From NCBI RefSeq assembly GCF_900964775.1, contig NC_041807.1, positions 11,857,193 through 11,921,192 on the forward strand: a DNA stretch of 64,000 nt. The letters are read 5' to 3'. The stretch is from Scleropages formosus (taxonomy: Eukaryota > Chordata > Actinopteri > Osteoglossiformes > Osteoglossidae). This document shows, in pieces, positions 24,518 through 35,886 of this stretch. Position 1 is the stretch's first letter. Each line of letters starts with the position of its first letter. The notes beneath the pieces were generated by a model, which did not search any database, was not told the origin of the DNA, and saw only the letters and a program-made list of their open reading frames with translations. The position numbers and the translations under genes were made by a program.

Positions 24518-26932
24518 CAATGATTTGCCGTGTGTGTGTGTACTGTCAGAAGTTACTCTTACCTGTCCTTTCTTTAAGCCTGCTACTGACCATTCAGTGT
24601 TTTTATAAATCTATTGACTTTTAGGTGCTCAGGCAGATGCGTAAACTGCCTTGGCAGGACCCAGAAATCAAGAGCTACCTTATCTGCTGCCTTGTGAACA
24701 TCTGGAATGTCAAGTACAATAGCATCCACTGTGTAGCCAACTTACTTGCAGGACTGGTGGCCTATCAAGAGGATGTGGGAATCCATGTGGTTGACAGTGT
24801 GCTCGAGGACATCCGCCTGGGCATGGAGGTGAGGAGCTCCATGGAGTGTCTAACATCAATGGATGAATCAAATCTCATTAAGAGATTTTCAGAACAAGGC
24901 CATTGCACATTCCCTAGTTTTGGATGAGGTACTACCTCAGAATATTCCCTTCCACAGGTGAACCAGCCCAAGTTCAACCAGCGACGCATTAGCAGTGCAA
25001 AGTTCCTGGGGGAGCTCTATAACTACAGGATGGTGGAATCAGCAGTCATCTTCCGTACTCTGTTCTCCTTCATCTCATTTGGGGTAAACCCGGATGGTTC
25101 GCCCAGCCCACTGGACCCTCCAGAACACCTTTTTCGCATTCGCCTGGTCTGTACTTTGCTGGACACTTGTGGCCAGTACTTTGATCGTGGATCCAGCAAA
25201 AGGAAGCTTGACTGCTTCCTTATCTACTTTCAGGTCAGTAGAGGACAAAGACAGCAGTTGGTTAGGAGAAACTTTATTGCAGTCTTACTCCAAATATTTT
25301 GAAAAATTGTAACTAAACTAAAGCAGTACAGTGCTTGCAGTCTAGAATCAAGCTCAGGGTGTGTGGGGGGTTTGCATCTTCTCCCTCTGTTCACAATCCA
25401 AAGATGTACACAGAAGGAGGCAGTTGTAAACATTTCCAACTTACCTTCCCACCATGCAAGAGGTCACCTGGTAGCATAGTGTTAGAACTACTGCCTTTGG
25501 ATCCACAGGTTCGATCCCCACCTCTGGCTGTAGTTCCCTTGAGCAAGGTACTTACCCAAAAAAAAAAGCTCCAGTAAAAATTACCTAGCTGTATAAATGG
25601 GTAAAAAAAAATTGTAACCTTAACACTGTAAGTTGCTTTGGAGAAAAGTGTCAGCCAGACTAATAAATGTAAACCATGAGTTGATTGAGTCGATGGCTAA
25701 CTATAATTATAGTTCTGTGGTTTGTATTACAAATATTTCCTTTTAACTTCGTTAGTCTTTCAGACCAATATTTCCCATTGTAATTGATTTTCTTCTGGCT
25801 GACTGTAATCAGCGATACATCTGGTGGAAGAAGAGTTTGGATGTCTGGACAAAGGATCACCTGTTCCCCATTGACATCGACTACATGATCAGTGACACTC
25901 TGGAACTGCTGAGGCCAAAGGCACGCCTATGCAGTTCACTGGAGGAGGCTGTCATGCAAGTGACTGAGCTAGAGAGAGAGGTTCTCGTCAAGCTGGGTGA
26001 GAGTGCACAGTTTGTTGTAGAATTATTTTTATTTACTGTGTTGTTTCCTCGCAGTTTTATTTAAGCCACCTTACAATTTAGCTTTCCCAAGTGTACCACA
26101 CCAGAATCTCTCCTCAGTTACTGTCTGCCTTGTTTGGATGTCCTTATCTGTCATGTTCTCTAAATATATATACAAAGTCATGTAGTCATCCAAATTGAAT
26201 TTCTATGTGTCCTTTGTTACCTGAAAAAGTGTAGGTATGTAGCTAATAGATAATATAGTGCTGTTACATGGTGTACAGGTCAATATTGGTGCTATGAGTG
26301 TTAGGTGCTTTTGTATGTGTAGCCGGAAGTTACTTGCTGTATCACTGATTGACCTACATTACGTTTCTGTTGTTCTGGATGGACAGCATTCTTTTGTCTC
26401 AATGAGGTTTCTTGCCAAACAGGTTGTAATGTATCTGCCTCTCATGTTAACATGGCTTGGAAGTTTTCCTGTCTTGGATATTGACATTATTTTGTTTGTG
26501 TTGTGTAACAAATTAATTAATCTTCTTAAAATGTTACTGTTTCTTCTAGCCAAAAGAATTGTCAATCCATTTTGCTCAGTTCCTTTCTCAGGATGACCTG
26601 CCTACCTCAGACTCTTGAGGATTCTCTAAATCAGGAGCTCTGAGCTTATAGTGAAACACTGACTCACTCAGTTAAATTGAAGACACATGGAACAGTCTGA
26701 TCCCATTGCTTAATACTCAGTGCCTTATTGAAGTCTAAAGTGTTCAGTTGTTGCTCTGCAGTAGTTTCCGTCGCTCACACGACTTGGGCAATAACTTCAA
26801 AGGAAACAGTGTTGTTAATCATCAGGTCATTAATTGTAAGTTAAACATAAGTGCTAGAATGAAGACTTTTTAGTTTGTCATCATTAGTGTATGATGTAAT
26901 AGCTGTTTTTTCCTTTAATGACTTCAGAAATT

Positions 26933-26974
<42 letters not shown>

Positions 26975-29900
26975 TAATTTTAAACAAAAGGGATAAAAAC
27001 ATGTTTATATAGTAGGTTGATGAGGTTTGTTTAAAATTTTGAATATCAAATTGAATAAACTGCTTTGTATGAAGTGCACGCCAGGGGTGGATAGCTAGAC
27101 ACTACTTATCCTGTGTTTTAACATTCTTTTCCTGGTGTAAAAGACCACATTCCATCAACAAAGACCACATTCCATCAACAGGTTTTGGCGTTGAGTCAAA
27201 CTGTATCCGGAAAAGCAGATAAAAAATGATCAGTTGTTGTACTCTGTTCTGGAATGTGTAAAACCACTGTTCACTTACTCTTGAAATACCAGTCTGATGT
27301 GATTTACGGGTGAGAGAGAGAATGCCAAAAATCTGCATAACAGGTGATCATTGAGACTGCAGCACTGACAAAATTAGCTTTTTTTTATTTATTTATTTTA
27401 CATCTTGCTGAGATGTACATTGCTTTGGAGAAAAGCATCTGCTAATAAATGTAAATGATAGTTCTCCTCTGACTCATGAGGTGCAGTCATTAAGTCAGCT
27501 GAAACTTGATCCCACTATGATATGCATGTAGGTAAACAGTATTTTGCAGGAGGGGGTGTTTAATTTCTTTATCGTTGTATTCCAGGTCTTGCTGTGGAGA
27601 AGGATGGCAGAGCATCTGGTGCCCTAGGTGAGGGGGGTACCCTTGATGATGAAGATGAGGATGATGATGAAGAGGGAGGGGCTGAGACAGAGGAGCAGTC
27701 TGGGAACGAGAGCGAGATGAATGAGCCAGAAGAAGAAGTATGTTGGAAGATGTTACTCTCTGTTGGTTTCTGTGTCAGCCAGTGAGGCAGGAGCTTGGTG
27801 TGAGGGTGGGGCAGCTGGTGGCCAAGTGGTTAAAGTAGCCGCTTCTGGACTTGGAGGTCACAGTTTTGAATCCCACTTGTTGTGATAGGTACTTACCCTG
27901 AAATGCCCCAGTAAAAATAACCCAGCTTTATAAATGGGTAACTTGTAATAAGTAGCTTGATTCTGTAAATTGCTTTTGAGAAAAGCATTAGCTAAATGAA
28001 TACATGTAACTATAGTAGTTGTCCTTTTCTTCCTGGAGCCTGAGAACCTCTTTGCCCCTTTCTGGATCAGAACACTAAGGTTGTGTGTACGGTTCTCTGG
28101 CACTTGTGCAGTGTCACTGAAAGACTGTTGGTTGACCAGCTGACCCCTGTGCCTACTGGAGGACTTCCCAAAATGTAAATGCTGTCTAGCTGTTGGCATT
28201 TTTCTACTTTACCTTGTGGCATGGATGTTCATTACATCCAGTCAGGAAGGGCCCTAAACCATACTTAATCTTACACACACACACACACACTTTCAGAACC
28301 GCTTGTCCTATACGGGGTCGCGGGGCCAACCCGGTAACCCAGGGCGTAAGGCCAGAAGGGGAGGGGACGCACCCAGGACGGGACGCCAGTCCGTCGCAAG
28401 GCACCCCAAGCGGGACTCGAACCCCAGACCCACCGGAGAGCAGGACTTATACCCCCCTTCTCCAGTTCTGTCACAACTGGAGAGTCTTTCCTTTAAAAGG
28501 AATATTCCTTTTTTGCTCTTTCTCACAGAATGGTGTGCAGGGAACGCTTGAAATGAACTCTGGGTAGCAATGTGTTATCTATGTTTCAGGAGGGGTCAGA
28601 AAATGAAGAAGAAGAACGGGAGGAAGAGGAGGAGGAGAACACGGACTACCTGACGGACTCCAACAAAGAGAATGAAACAGACGACGAGAACAACGTGAGT
28701 CTCTGACTGATCTTTGACATTGAGGAACGCTCCCCCTGCTGCATCTGGAGACATGCTTCTATTTGTTCCCTCAGGAGGTGACCATAAAGGGAGGCGGTCT
28801 ACGACATGTGGCCTGTGCAGAAGATGAGGATTTCATTCAGGCCCTTGACAGGATGATGCTGGAGAACCTTCAGGTATTTAGTTTGTCTTGTTGGTCTTAC
28901 ACTTCTTAACTTTATCACTTGCCTTTTGCTTCTGTAGTGGTCATGTCTTGAAATAAATGCCATTTTGGTTAGGAGAAATGTGGGAAGGTTCAAGATCCTT
29001 CTCTATTATTAGCAGTGCAGGTTCCTTACTTGAATCTTCTATAATTCTTATTTTTTTCAGAAAATGTTTGTTTTTTTTTATGAAAAGTAATGTATCCCTT
29101 TGCATAGTACTTCAAAAACAGCTGAAAGGTTTGCATCCAAAGTGATTAGTTCATGTAAAATATCACTAAGCAAAGACTGTTAGAATGACAAAAAGCTAGG
29201 TCAGACTTTTTTTAAAACTACAAATTATGTAGTCGTAAATAAATATTGTGTATACAATCCATAAGTATAGTGGAAGACATTTACTGTGCAATTCACTAGT
29301 GACCTCTCTCTGAGTATTACAGATGTGTGCAAACCATGTTTAGCCATGAAGTGATTTCCCTTACCTTTATGCCATCACTTCCTGTATGAGTCAAATGAAA
29401 TGCAACATATTTCTTTATTTGGCTCTGTGGTTTAATAGCATTAAACATGTGACCAAGCCCAGGATGAAATAGATATAGGACAACAAATTTGGGGGAAAAA
29501 AATGCTGTTACCACTGAATTTAGAAATGACATATAAAGGTACTGCATTGTCACGGCAAAAGTAATAATTACCGAAAGCTGCTAAAAGAATAGGGGGGCGA
29601 TGGCACAGTGGGTTTGACCGGGTCTGGGGTTCAAGTCCCACTTGGGGTGCCTTGTGACAGACTGGTGTCCCCCTCCAGCTTTCTGCCCTGTGTTGCTGGG
29701 TTAGGCTCTGGTTCGCCGCAACCCCACTTGCGACAAGTGGTTTTGGTCTGTGTGTGTGTGTGTGTGTGCGCGCGAGTTATTTGCATTTCCACAAACGAAT
29801 TTGCAAATGCTGTACAAGAGTGAGTTTCAGTGTTTTGCTCTGTGTGTGGTGTAGCAGCGTAGCGGCGAGTCTGTAAAGGGCCACCAGCTGGATGTAGCCA

Positions 29901-31100
29901 TTCCACTGCAGCTCAAGAGCCAGCTGAAGAAGGCCCCGCCCCCAGCTTGCAGTGGGGAGGGTGACTCTGAGCTGGCTGACACCATGCAATTCGTCATGCT
30001 CACCAGGAAGGGAAACAAGCAGCAGGTACGCATACCCAGCTTCCTGTTACTTTCCATTTGCTCATAGACATTGCAAACATGCTCACTGTTTTTTGGCACT
30101 CTCAGGAACTGTTTACAAAAAAGTTATTAGGTTGTCACATATGACAGATTCTAATAAAGTGGCCATGACATTCAAAGCTGTAAGACTAAAACTGGTTCAT
30201 TGGAATGTTTTTTGTAATGTCTTTATATATTTGCCATCTGGCCCTCTTCATTATGGCCTGTGACACTGACATTTTCTTCCTTGTTTTGTACTAGTAATAG
30301 GGGTTTTGTGTGTGTGTGTGTGTCTTTTGGTGTCTAAATACCTTTACTCCTTTCAAGTTAGTTTGTTTCAGGGCAGAATATATAGTGAAAAGTAAGACAT
30401 TTTCAGTAAACACTGCTTAATAGGCTTTTGTCCTCTTGAACCCAAAACTGGGAGTGAAGTGTTTACTGAACACCGTGTGTGTGCGCGCTAGTCTAGTTCA
30501 TACCTCACCAGGTTCGTGCAGAACCGCTTGCTTGTTCTGTTTTCAAATTAAACAGCAGTCTTTCTTGGTTTCAAGAATAGACTTCCTTTGTTCCTGGTGT
30601 TCATACAGATTATGGTGTTGTCTACTAGTTTTATCTGAGGTAATTTGCATACCTTGCTAGTTATTTTTCTCTCACCACTTATACAACTAGATACACATTT
30701 TTGCAAAAGCAGTTTAGGTGTTCAGACTAGTAAGAGTCTCCCCTGGACTAGAATCATGTTATTTTTATGTAACAGGCATTACTGAACAGAATGTCCCAAG
30801 TCTTAAGCCAAGCCATAGCTTTGTTTTGAGCTGTAATTGTTTGCTAATGCTGCCTAGTGTATGTGTGACACACTGTTCTCCTCCAGCAGTTTAAGATCCT
30901 CAATGTTCCGCTGTCCTCTCATCTGGCGGCCAATCACTTCAACCAGCAGCAAGCCGAGCAGGAGGAGCGGATGCGAATGAAGAAGCTCACCTTGGACATC
31001 AATGAGAGACAGGAACAGGAGGACTACCAGGGTGAGAAGACACCTGTATTTGAGATCACATGCAGATTACTGTTAGGCGCACAAACACACAGACATCTAT

Positions 31101-31139
<39 letters not shown>

Positions 31140-31735
31140 AAGGGTGCTAGACAATAAAAAGCTTCTTGATGCCATGCAGAGATGATGCAGTCCCTGGCTC
31201 AGAGACCAGCTCCTGCTAACACAAACCGGGAGAGACGACCACGATATCAGCACCCAAAAGGAGCCCCTAATGCAGACCTCATCTTCAAAACAGGCGGAAG
31301 GTGAGCGCAACCTCTACTGATTGGAACAGCTGTGAACTTACCGTCGTCCTTTTATGTACTAGAAAAGTCCATTTCACTGACTATTTTATTGCATTTGAAC
31401 AAATTTTTTTTGAATTTCTGTTGCAAGGTTTTTGACAAAGGAAGCTATCATGAAATATGGTAGCATGGTAGAATCTGTATTTTTAATTATAACAAGTATT
31501 TATCATATACATTTATGTAACAAAGTGGTGTTGGCTGTAACTAAGAGGAAGGCTTCCTCATGCTTTACAACTCTTTCTCCCTGCCCCCTGGTCTTGCTCT
31601 CTATTTGGAGGTTATATACATGTGTAGCATGAAAGATTGTCATAGGCATGGGGAGCCTTGGCATCGCTAACAAGGATCAGTAGGAGCCAGAGCTCTCACT
31701 GTAACTGTGTTGTTCCCTCCTTCAGGAGGCGCTGA
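18202..31735 (+). CDS. upf2: UPF2, nonsense-mediated decay scaffold
   Basis: Twenty-one coding exons: 18202-18554, 19137-19916, 20137-20297, 20491-20682, 20804-20965, 21434-21537, 22010-22095, 22504-22612, 22853-22966, 23129-23245, 24199-24384, 24625-24828, 24958-25233, 25813-25996, 27586-27737, 28590-28694, 28775-28873, 29855-30025, 30890-31031, 31180-31300 and 31726-31735. They join in phase to 1275 residues (human about 1272). UPF2 bridges UPF1 and UPF3 on mRNAs with premature stops. The N-terminus (residues about 20-130) is Lys/Glu-rich coiled coil. Three MIF4G domains follow at roughly 165-400, 570-760 and 780-990, then an acidic stretch and the UPF1-binding C-terminus. The protein ends GGRRR, with the last two arginines on a 10-base final coding exon. 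The intron after 21537 begins GC. The acceptor of exon 30890 is a CAGCAG tandem. An ATTAAA polyadenylation candidate lies at 32767. Confidence 0.97.
18571..18938 (-). repeat. SINE family C copy, near full length
   Basis: In UPF2 intron after the first coding exon. Read on the minus strand: tRNA-like head (ctggcacagcgagtagc... is seen at its 5' edge), the conserved core with catgtctttggactgtggga on the plus strand, and an L2-type tail at 18571 (tttacatttattcacttag). It shows the whole family layout: tRNA, core, L2 tail. Confidence 0.8.
21538..22009 (+). other. GC-AG intron of UPF2
   Basis: The exon ends GACAAG and the intron starts GCAAGG. The next exon starts GCTGCAATGGA after tttcag. Only this junction keeps DLIDK-AAMDFCMN in frame; no nearby GT does. 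AAG|GCAAGG fits the usual strong-consensus GC donor. Confidence 0.85.
21611..21801 (-). repeat. SINE family A copy
   Basis: A diverged minus-strand copy inside the GC-AG intron of UPF2: head near 21795 (tagtcctaacactacacccc), ggattcaaacctgg as the B-box complement, and ttagggtaagtacc as the middle block. The L2 tail at its low-coordinate end is weak. Confidence 0.6.
24484..24517. repeat. T/A homopolymer run
   Basis: A short T run followed by about 25 A residues in a UPF2 intron, directly before a short TG run. It may be the remnant tail of a retroposon. Confidence 0.6.
25463..25674 (+). repeat. SINE family A copy
   Basis: In UPF2 intron 13. Head gtgttagaactactgcc, B box ggttcgatccc, middle gagcaaggtacttaccc with an A-run insertion, and tail ttgctttggagaaaagtgtc. 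Well preserved. Confidence 0.75.
26936..26968 (+). repeat. (TG)n microsatellite
   Basis: About 16 TG units in UPF2 intron 14, followed by GAGAGAG. No SINE head is visible next to it, unlike several other TG runs here. Confidence 0.85.
27144..27183 (+). repeat. 20-bp tandem duplication
   Basis: The unit agaccacattccatcaaca occurs twice back to back in UPF2 intron 14. Unremarkable slippage or short duplication. Confidence 0.7.
27403..27458 (+). repeat. L2-type SINE tail
   Basis: Solo 3' tail (gagatgtacattgctttgga, gcatctgctaataaatg) without a head, in UPF2 intron 14. Confidence 0.6.
27809..28010 (+). repeat. SINE family A copy
   Basis: In UPF2 intron 15. Head ggccaagtggttaaagtagcc, middle aggtacttaccctgaaatg, and tail ttgcttttgagaaaagcatt with gctaaatgaatacatg. 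Confidence 0.75.
28268..28457 (-). repeat. SINE family B copy with (CA)n
   Basis: The minus-strand copy begins near 28457 and ends in a CA run at 28272-28290. It carries ggactcgaaccccagaccc (B box complement) and tcagaaccgcttgtcc. In UPF2 intron 15. Confidence 0.8.
29590..29770 (+). repeat. SINE family B copy with (TG)n
   Basis: Shortened plus-strand copy: gcgatggcacagtgggtt, ggttcaagtccc, tgccttgtgacagactgg, ending in a TG run at 29748-29769. In UPF2 intron 17. Confidence 0.75.
31101..31137 (+). repeat. (CA)n microsatellite
   Basis: About 18 CA units in UPF2 intron 19, 40 bases upstream of the next exon. No SINE sequence adjoins it. Confidence 0.85.
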
Positions 31736-33227
31736 TGGGAGCAGCGTGGTCCGGCCTCCCACTCTCGAGCGCTGACCAACCCCCCCGGCTGGCTGTGGAG
31801 CACCCCCTCATTGTGGCTGCAGGAGGGGCCAGGGCACAACCCGCCCGCCACGTGCACAACACCAGCATCACACGCACTGACACACACACAAACATATACA
31901 CAACCTGAAAGAGCGCTCCAGCCAGACCTCAGTCTGCGACGTGTCAGCCTTCACTGGAAGAATGAGTGCATTTTTTGTGAGCCGGCCAGCGTTTCCACAA
32001 GCCCATGCCAGTGGACCAAAAGATGGCCAACAGGATCAGGGAGGCAGAAGCGTGCAGTGGCGCTGTGGACTAGGTCACAGCTCCCTCTTCCTCTTTGAGG
32101 GTGAAAAATCTGTCCTTTTGTTTAACTCTAGTTAAATGATTCTTTAGATGAGAAGGGGATAAATGAGCAGCTGCAAGGCAACATCATGAGCAGCTTGTCT
32201 TAACCTTGGCAGGCAGAGCACAGGACTGGAAACTGGGCATCAGTACCTACAGGAGAAAAGCCTCTGGTACAGCGAGAGCAGTAGATGTGTTGGTGGGTGT
32301 GGCTTTGCATGCCTGACAGCGTCTCCCTAGGGCCTGTACCCCTAGCTGCTGCAGCTTCCCACCATGCTGATGATCCAACCTGGGGGATTCTGGAAAACAG
32401 ACCTCAGGAGCAGCGAGGTCATGGTAAAGACTGATGAAGGGACTGACTGACTTACCAGCTTTTTATTGTCTGATTTAAAAGAGATGAATATTTATAGATA
32501 TACTCTTTATTTTTTCATTGATGTTCCGACAGGAAGCCCTTTCCAGGTTGTGCAAGGGTTTGACAATGCCGCTCTTTGTGTGGATTTGATTTTTGCTCTG
32601 TTGTAATTGCCTAATGAACAGCATAAGCTTACTGTCTCTTATTTGCCACTGAGTTTCTTGCTGATCCATTAACACCTGTTCTGATTGTTTAACATAGTGA
32701 TGCTTCCCTCTGCCGCTGCATGGCTCTTTCAGTATCAGCTCTGGAAATGGATACAGTCAGGATTCCATTAAAGTGTCAAAAAATGTCACTGTTGTGTTTT
32801 TCCTTTTAACTGAGCTTTGTCATCCTTTAAAAGTTTTTATCAAATGTAGCAGTTTTCTTTAAAGGGGAACAAAATCTCAATTCAAGCATTTAATATTATT
32901 TAGCTAGTGTCTTGTTACTATCTTAACTATTTGTGCACCATTTGTACATATTTTACAGCAGACTTGTTTTTGGACTCAAACTGGTAATCTGCAAGAGGCT
33001 CAGGTGCTGTGAAGTTTCCACTTTAACAATGTGTCACTTTAATCATACAGTCTTGCCCAAAATGTGATGAAGGTGGGGCAGGCCACTTTCTCCAATGTCA
33101 GTTGGCTTTTCCACATGTGTAGGCATTCCTGTGATGCATTTACTATATATTTAAAGTGAATTTGTCATGGGGAAAATGCTTGTTGCAGTCCAATAAGTGT
33201 TGAATTGCACGCTCACTATCGGTAGCC

Positions 33228-33478
33228 ACTTGTTCACATAGGGTTGCGATGGTACAGAACCTATGCTGAAAGCACTGGGCATTAGGCTAGGTAGAGTACA
33301 CCGGATATGGGATGCGTCCGTCACACAATAGCTACACACCACATTTGCACACAGCACAGGCACTTGAGTCACCTGTTCAACTGAACGTATGTCTTTGGAC
33401 TGTGGGAAGAAATTCCATGAGTATGGAAAACATATAACACCCACTTTGACTGAGCCGGGATCAACCTTCTGCCCAAAT
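33228..33478 (-). repeat. SINE family C copy, diverged
   Basis: The core signature gtatgtctttggactgtggg and the B-box complement gggatcaacc are present. The head and the L2 tail are hard to see. Confidence 0.5.
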
Positions 33479-34137
33479 TTTGCAAGACATCCTTTTTGCC
33501 CATGGCACTCCTGTGTCATATGTTCTTAAATCAGTTTCCGGAATTCTATAGCTGTGTTCATCTCTTCTAACTTATGTTTTGTGCTTGGGGGAGCACACAA
33601 AGCTTTGTGTGTAACAAGAACAGTAGCATTCCAACTGTTACCGGGGAATGTGCAGTGCTGGGTCTGGTCTTTGTGTCCTGGGAACGCTGACAAATATTGC
33701 TCTGCTTAACTTGATTCCTTGATTTTTTTAAAAATTGGGATCCCAGTCTGCTGCAGCCACACACTCAGGTTTGCATACCGGAGATTCTGTTCAGTACTGG
33801 AAAAGTACATTTCACTGTCGACTTGACTGACTGCATTCATGCATTTAAATATGTGCAGGTTTTTTTGTTCTTTTCTAAGTTTCTGTTGCAGGATCTGCTG
33901 CAGGTGCAAGACAGTCTGTTAGCTGCTGTGACAGCACTTTTTCCTCAGAAGCTTTCACTGCTTGTAAATGCTATGGAGGAAAAGGGATGCTAACTGACCC
34001 CCCCCACAGTGAAACACAGAAGGAAAAAATTATGGAAGTGAAAAAAGTACAGCTAGTTAGAAACCATTTAGGAAAACAGAAATGTCTGTAAAGAACAGTT
34101 GGTTCAGGCATTGTTGAATCTCCACATAAAAATCTCT

Positions 34138-34360
34138 CTAGGGGGCGCGGTGGCGCAGTGGGTTGGACCGGGTCCTGCTTTCTGGTGGATCTGGAGTTCG
34201 AGTCCCGCTTGGGGCGCCTTGCGACGGACTGGCGTCCCGTCCTGGGTGTGTCCCCTCCCCCTCCAGCCTTACGCCCTGTGTTGCCAGGTTAGGCTCCGGT
34301 TCCAGGCAACTGTGTATGGGATAAGCGGGTCAGAAAGTGTGTGTTTGTGTGTGTGCGTGT
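34138..34360 (+). repeat. SINE family B copy, near full length
   Basis: Head ggggcgcggtggcgcagtgg, B box ggagttcgagtcccgctt, then gccttgcgacggactggcgt, and an end in a degenerate GT run (34337-34360). Good reference copy of the family. Confidence 0.85.
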
Positions 34361-35886
34361 AAAAATCTCAATGTGATTTTCAGGAGTAAGTTAAAAATGG
34401 CCCATTACCACACCTCAAGGAGAAGCCTGCTTCGAAAATTTGGCCAAAAATCTTTCTACAACCAGGTGCTCTTTAAATGCATGACAAGAGTAAATGAAGA
34501 GTGAAGCAAGATGTTTATTCTTTGTAGCTGACAAACATGAGCACAATATAAAGAATACAAAATCTCCTGAGGACCAGCATGATACCTTTTGGTTATGTTT
34601 CTGGTTTAATTTATTTTTCAAAATATATTAGAAGTATAAACAGAATATCTTCCCCGATTTATTGCCAGAAATTCTAAATTTTTCTTTGATTCTAAATCCT
34701 CATGTAATCTTTTTTTGAATTACACATTTTTTCAGCCTTATTTTTACATACTTCTCATTCAACAGTCTTTATATTCAAATAAAACAATTAGGATTACATA
34801 CATATTAGCAAATACAGTATCAGTGTTGCTCCACACTTACACCTCGGTACAAGCACAGTTTAATGAACTTTGTCAGTTTTAAAATACATGTTCCTGTTGA
34901 GTGTTTCCAATGTCTTCTGTGTAGCAGTAAATACTTCAAAAATAATTGTAGGTAAACTACAAAACCGGAGTCACTTTGATGAAAGAAAAAAAAACATGTA
35001 ACAACATCCATTAATAATTACACTCAACCAATCAGAGTGAAAATCATACCACTCTAGGTTTGCATTCATGCACTCTCTCACACACACACTGCACCCAGAG
35101 AGATGAGCAAAACACACAGGAACATCACAGCTCTTCTGTTCAGCATGTACCAGGCACTGAGGGACATAAACCACAAACGGTGGCCAATGGGACAGAAATA
35201 TTTTTGTAGGGTAAAATAATAAAAATAAACCAGGTAGGAGAAGAATAATTTGTATAACTAAAATGCCTACGATTTCCCTGTGGTTATAAAGAGTAGATTG
35301 TGATCAGTTGTTAAAGTAGCCCGAATATCCATGTAAATGTATACCTGAGGTATTCAGGGTATTTTAAAGTTATTTTTGTGATCTCAGTGCTAATCTTCAT
35401 TTCATGCTGTGACAGGAAAGCGAGAGTGAGTTTTAAGGTTTCACATGCCAGTGTTAGTCAGATGGACAGAATCAAGTTAGCTCCTCTACACATAAAACAT
35501 ACACAGTTAAAAAGGTAAAGGTTGTAAACACTAAATCACAGCACTGTCACATGGCTTTTGGTCCCCATTGAAAAATTCTCCCACCTAGAAATAACCAAAC
35601 TTCTTTTCCAGTCTTCGTCACCTACTATTCTGAAGGCAGCCAGTTCAAAACTCCACATTTCTCATTACACTCAGTGTATTGCTGTAAGTCACTGTAATTT
35701 TAAACAGAGGAAATGCAAATTTTGTGTTGTGGGGCAAGTGCCAAAGCAAGCCGTGGTAAAGAGGGTAAAGCGATTCCGTCACAATGGAGGGTGAACATGT
35801 GTTTAGGGCCCAGGAGGAATGAAGGACTGAGGGTGGAATATCAGTGCAGATGTTTGATGTATGGTCCAGGAGGGACTCCAGAGGGT

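Larger units (their letters stand above)
31736..35886. other. UPF2-PROSER2 convergent 3' region
   Basis: The 3' UTRs of two converging genes plus repeats. UPF2 polyadenylation could use ATTAAA near 32767. For PROSER2, minus-strand AATAAA occurs near 34514 and 34610. SINE copies lie at 33228 (family C) and 34138 (family B). No other gene is seen; the open frames here lack recognisable domains. Confidence 0.5.
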
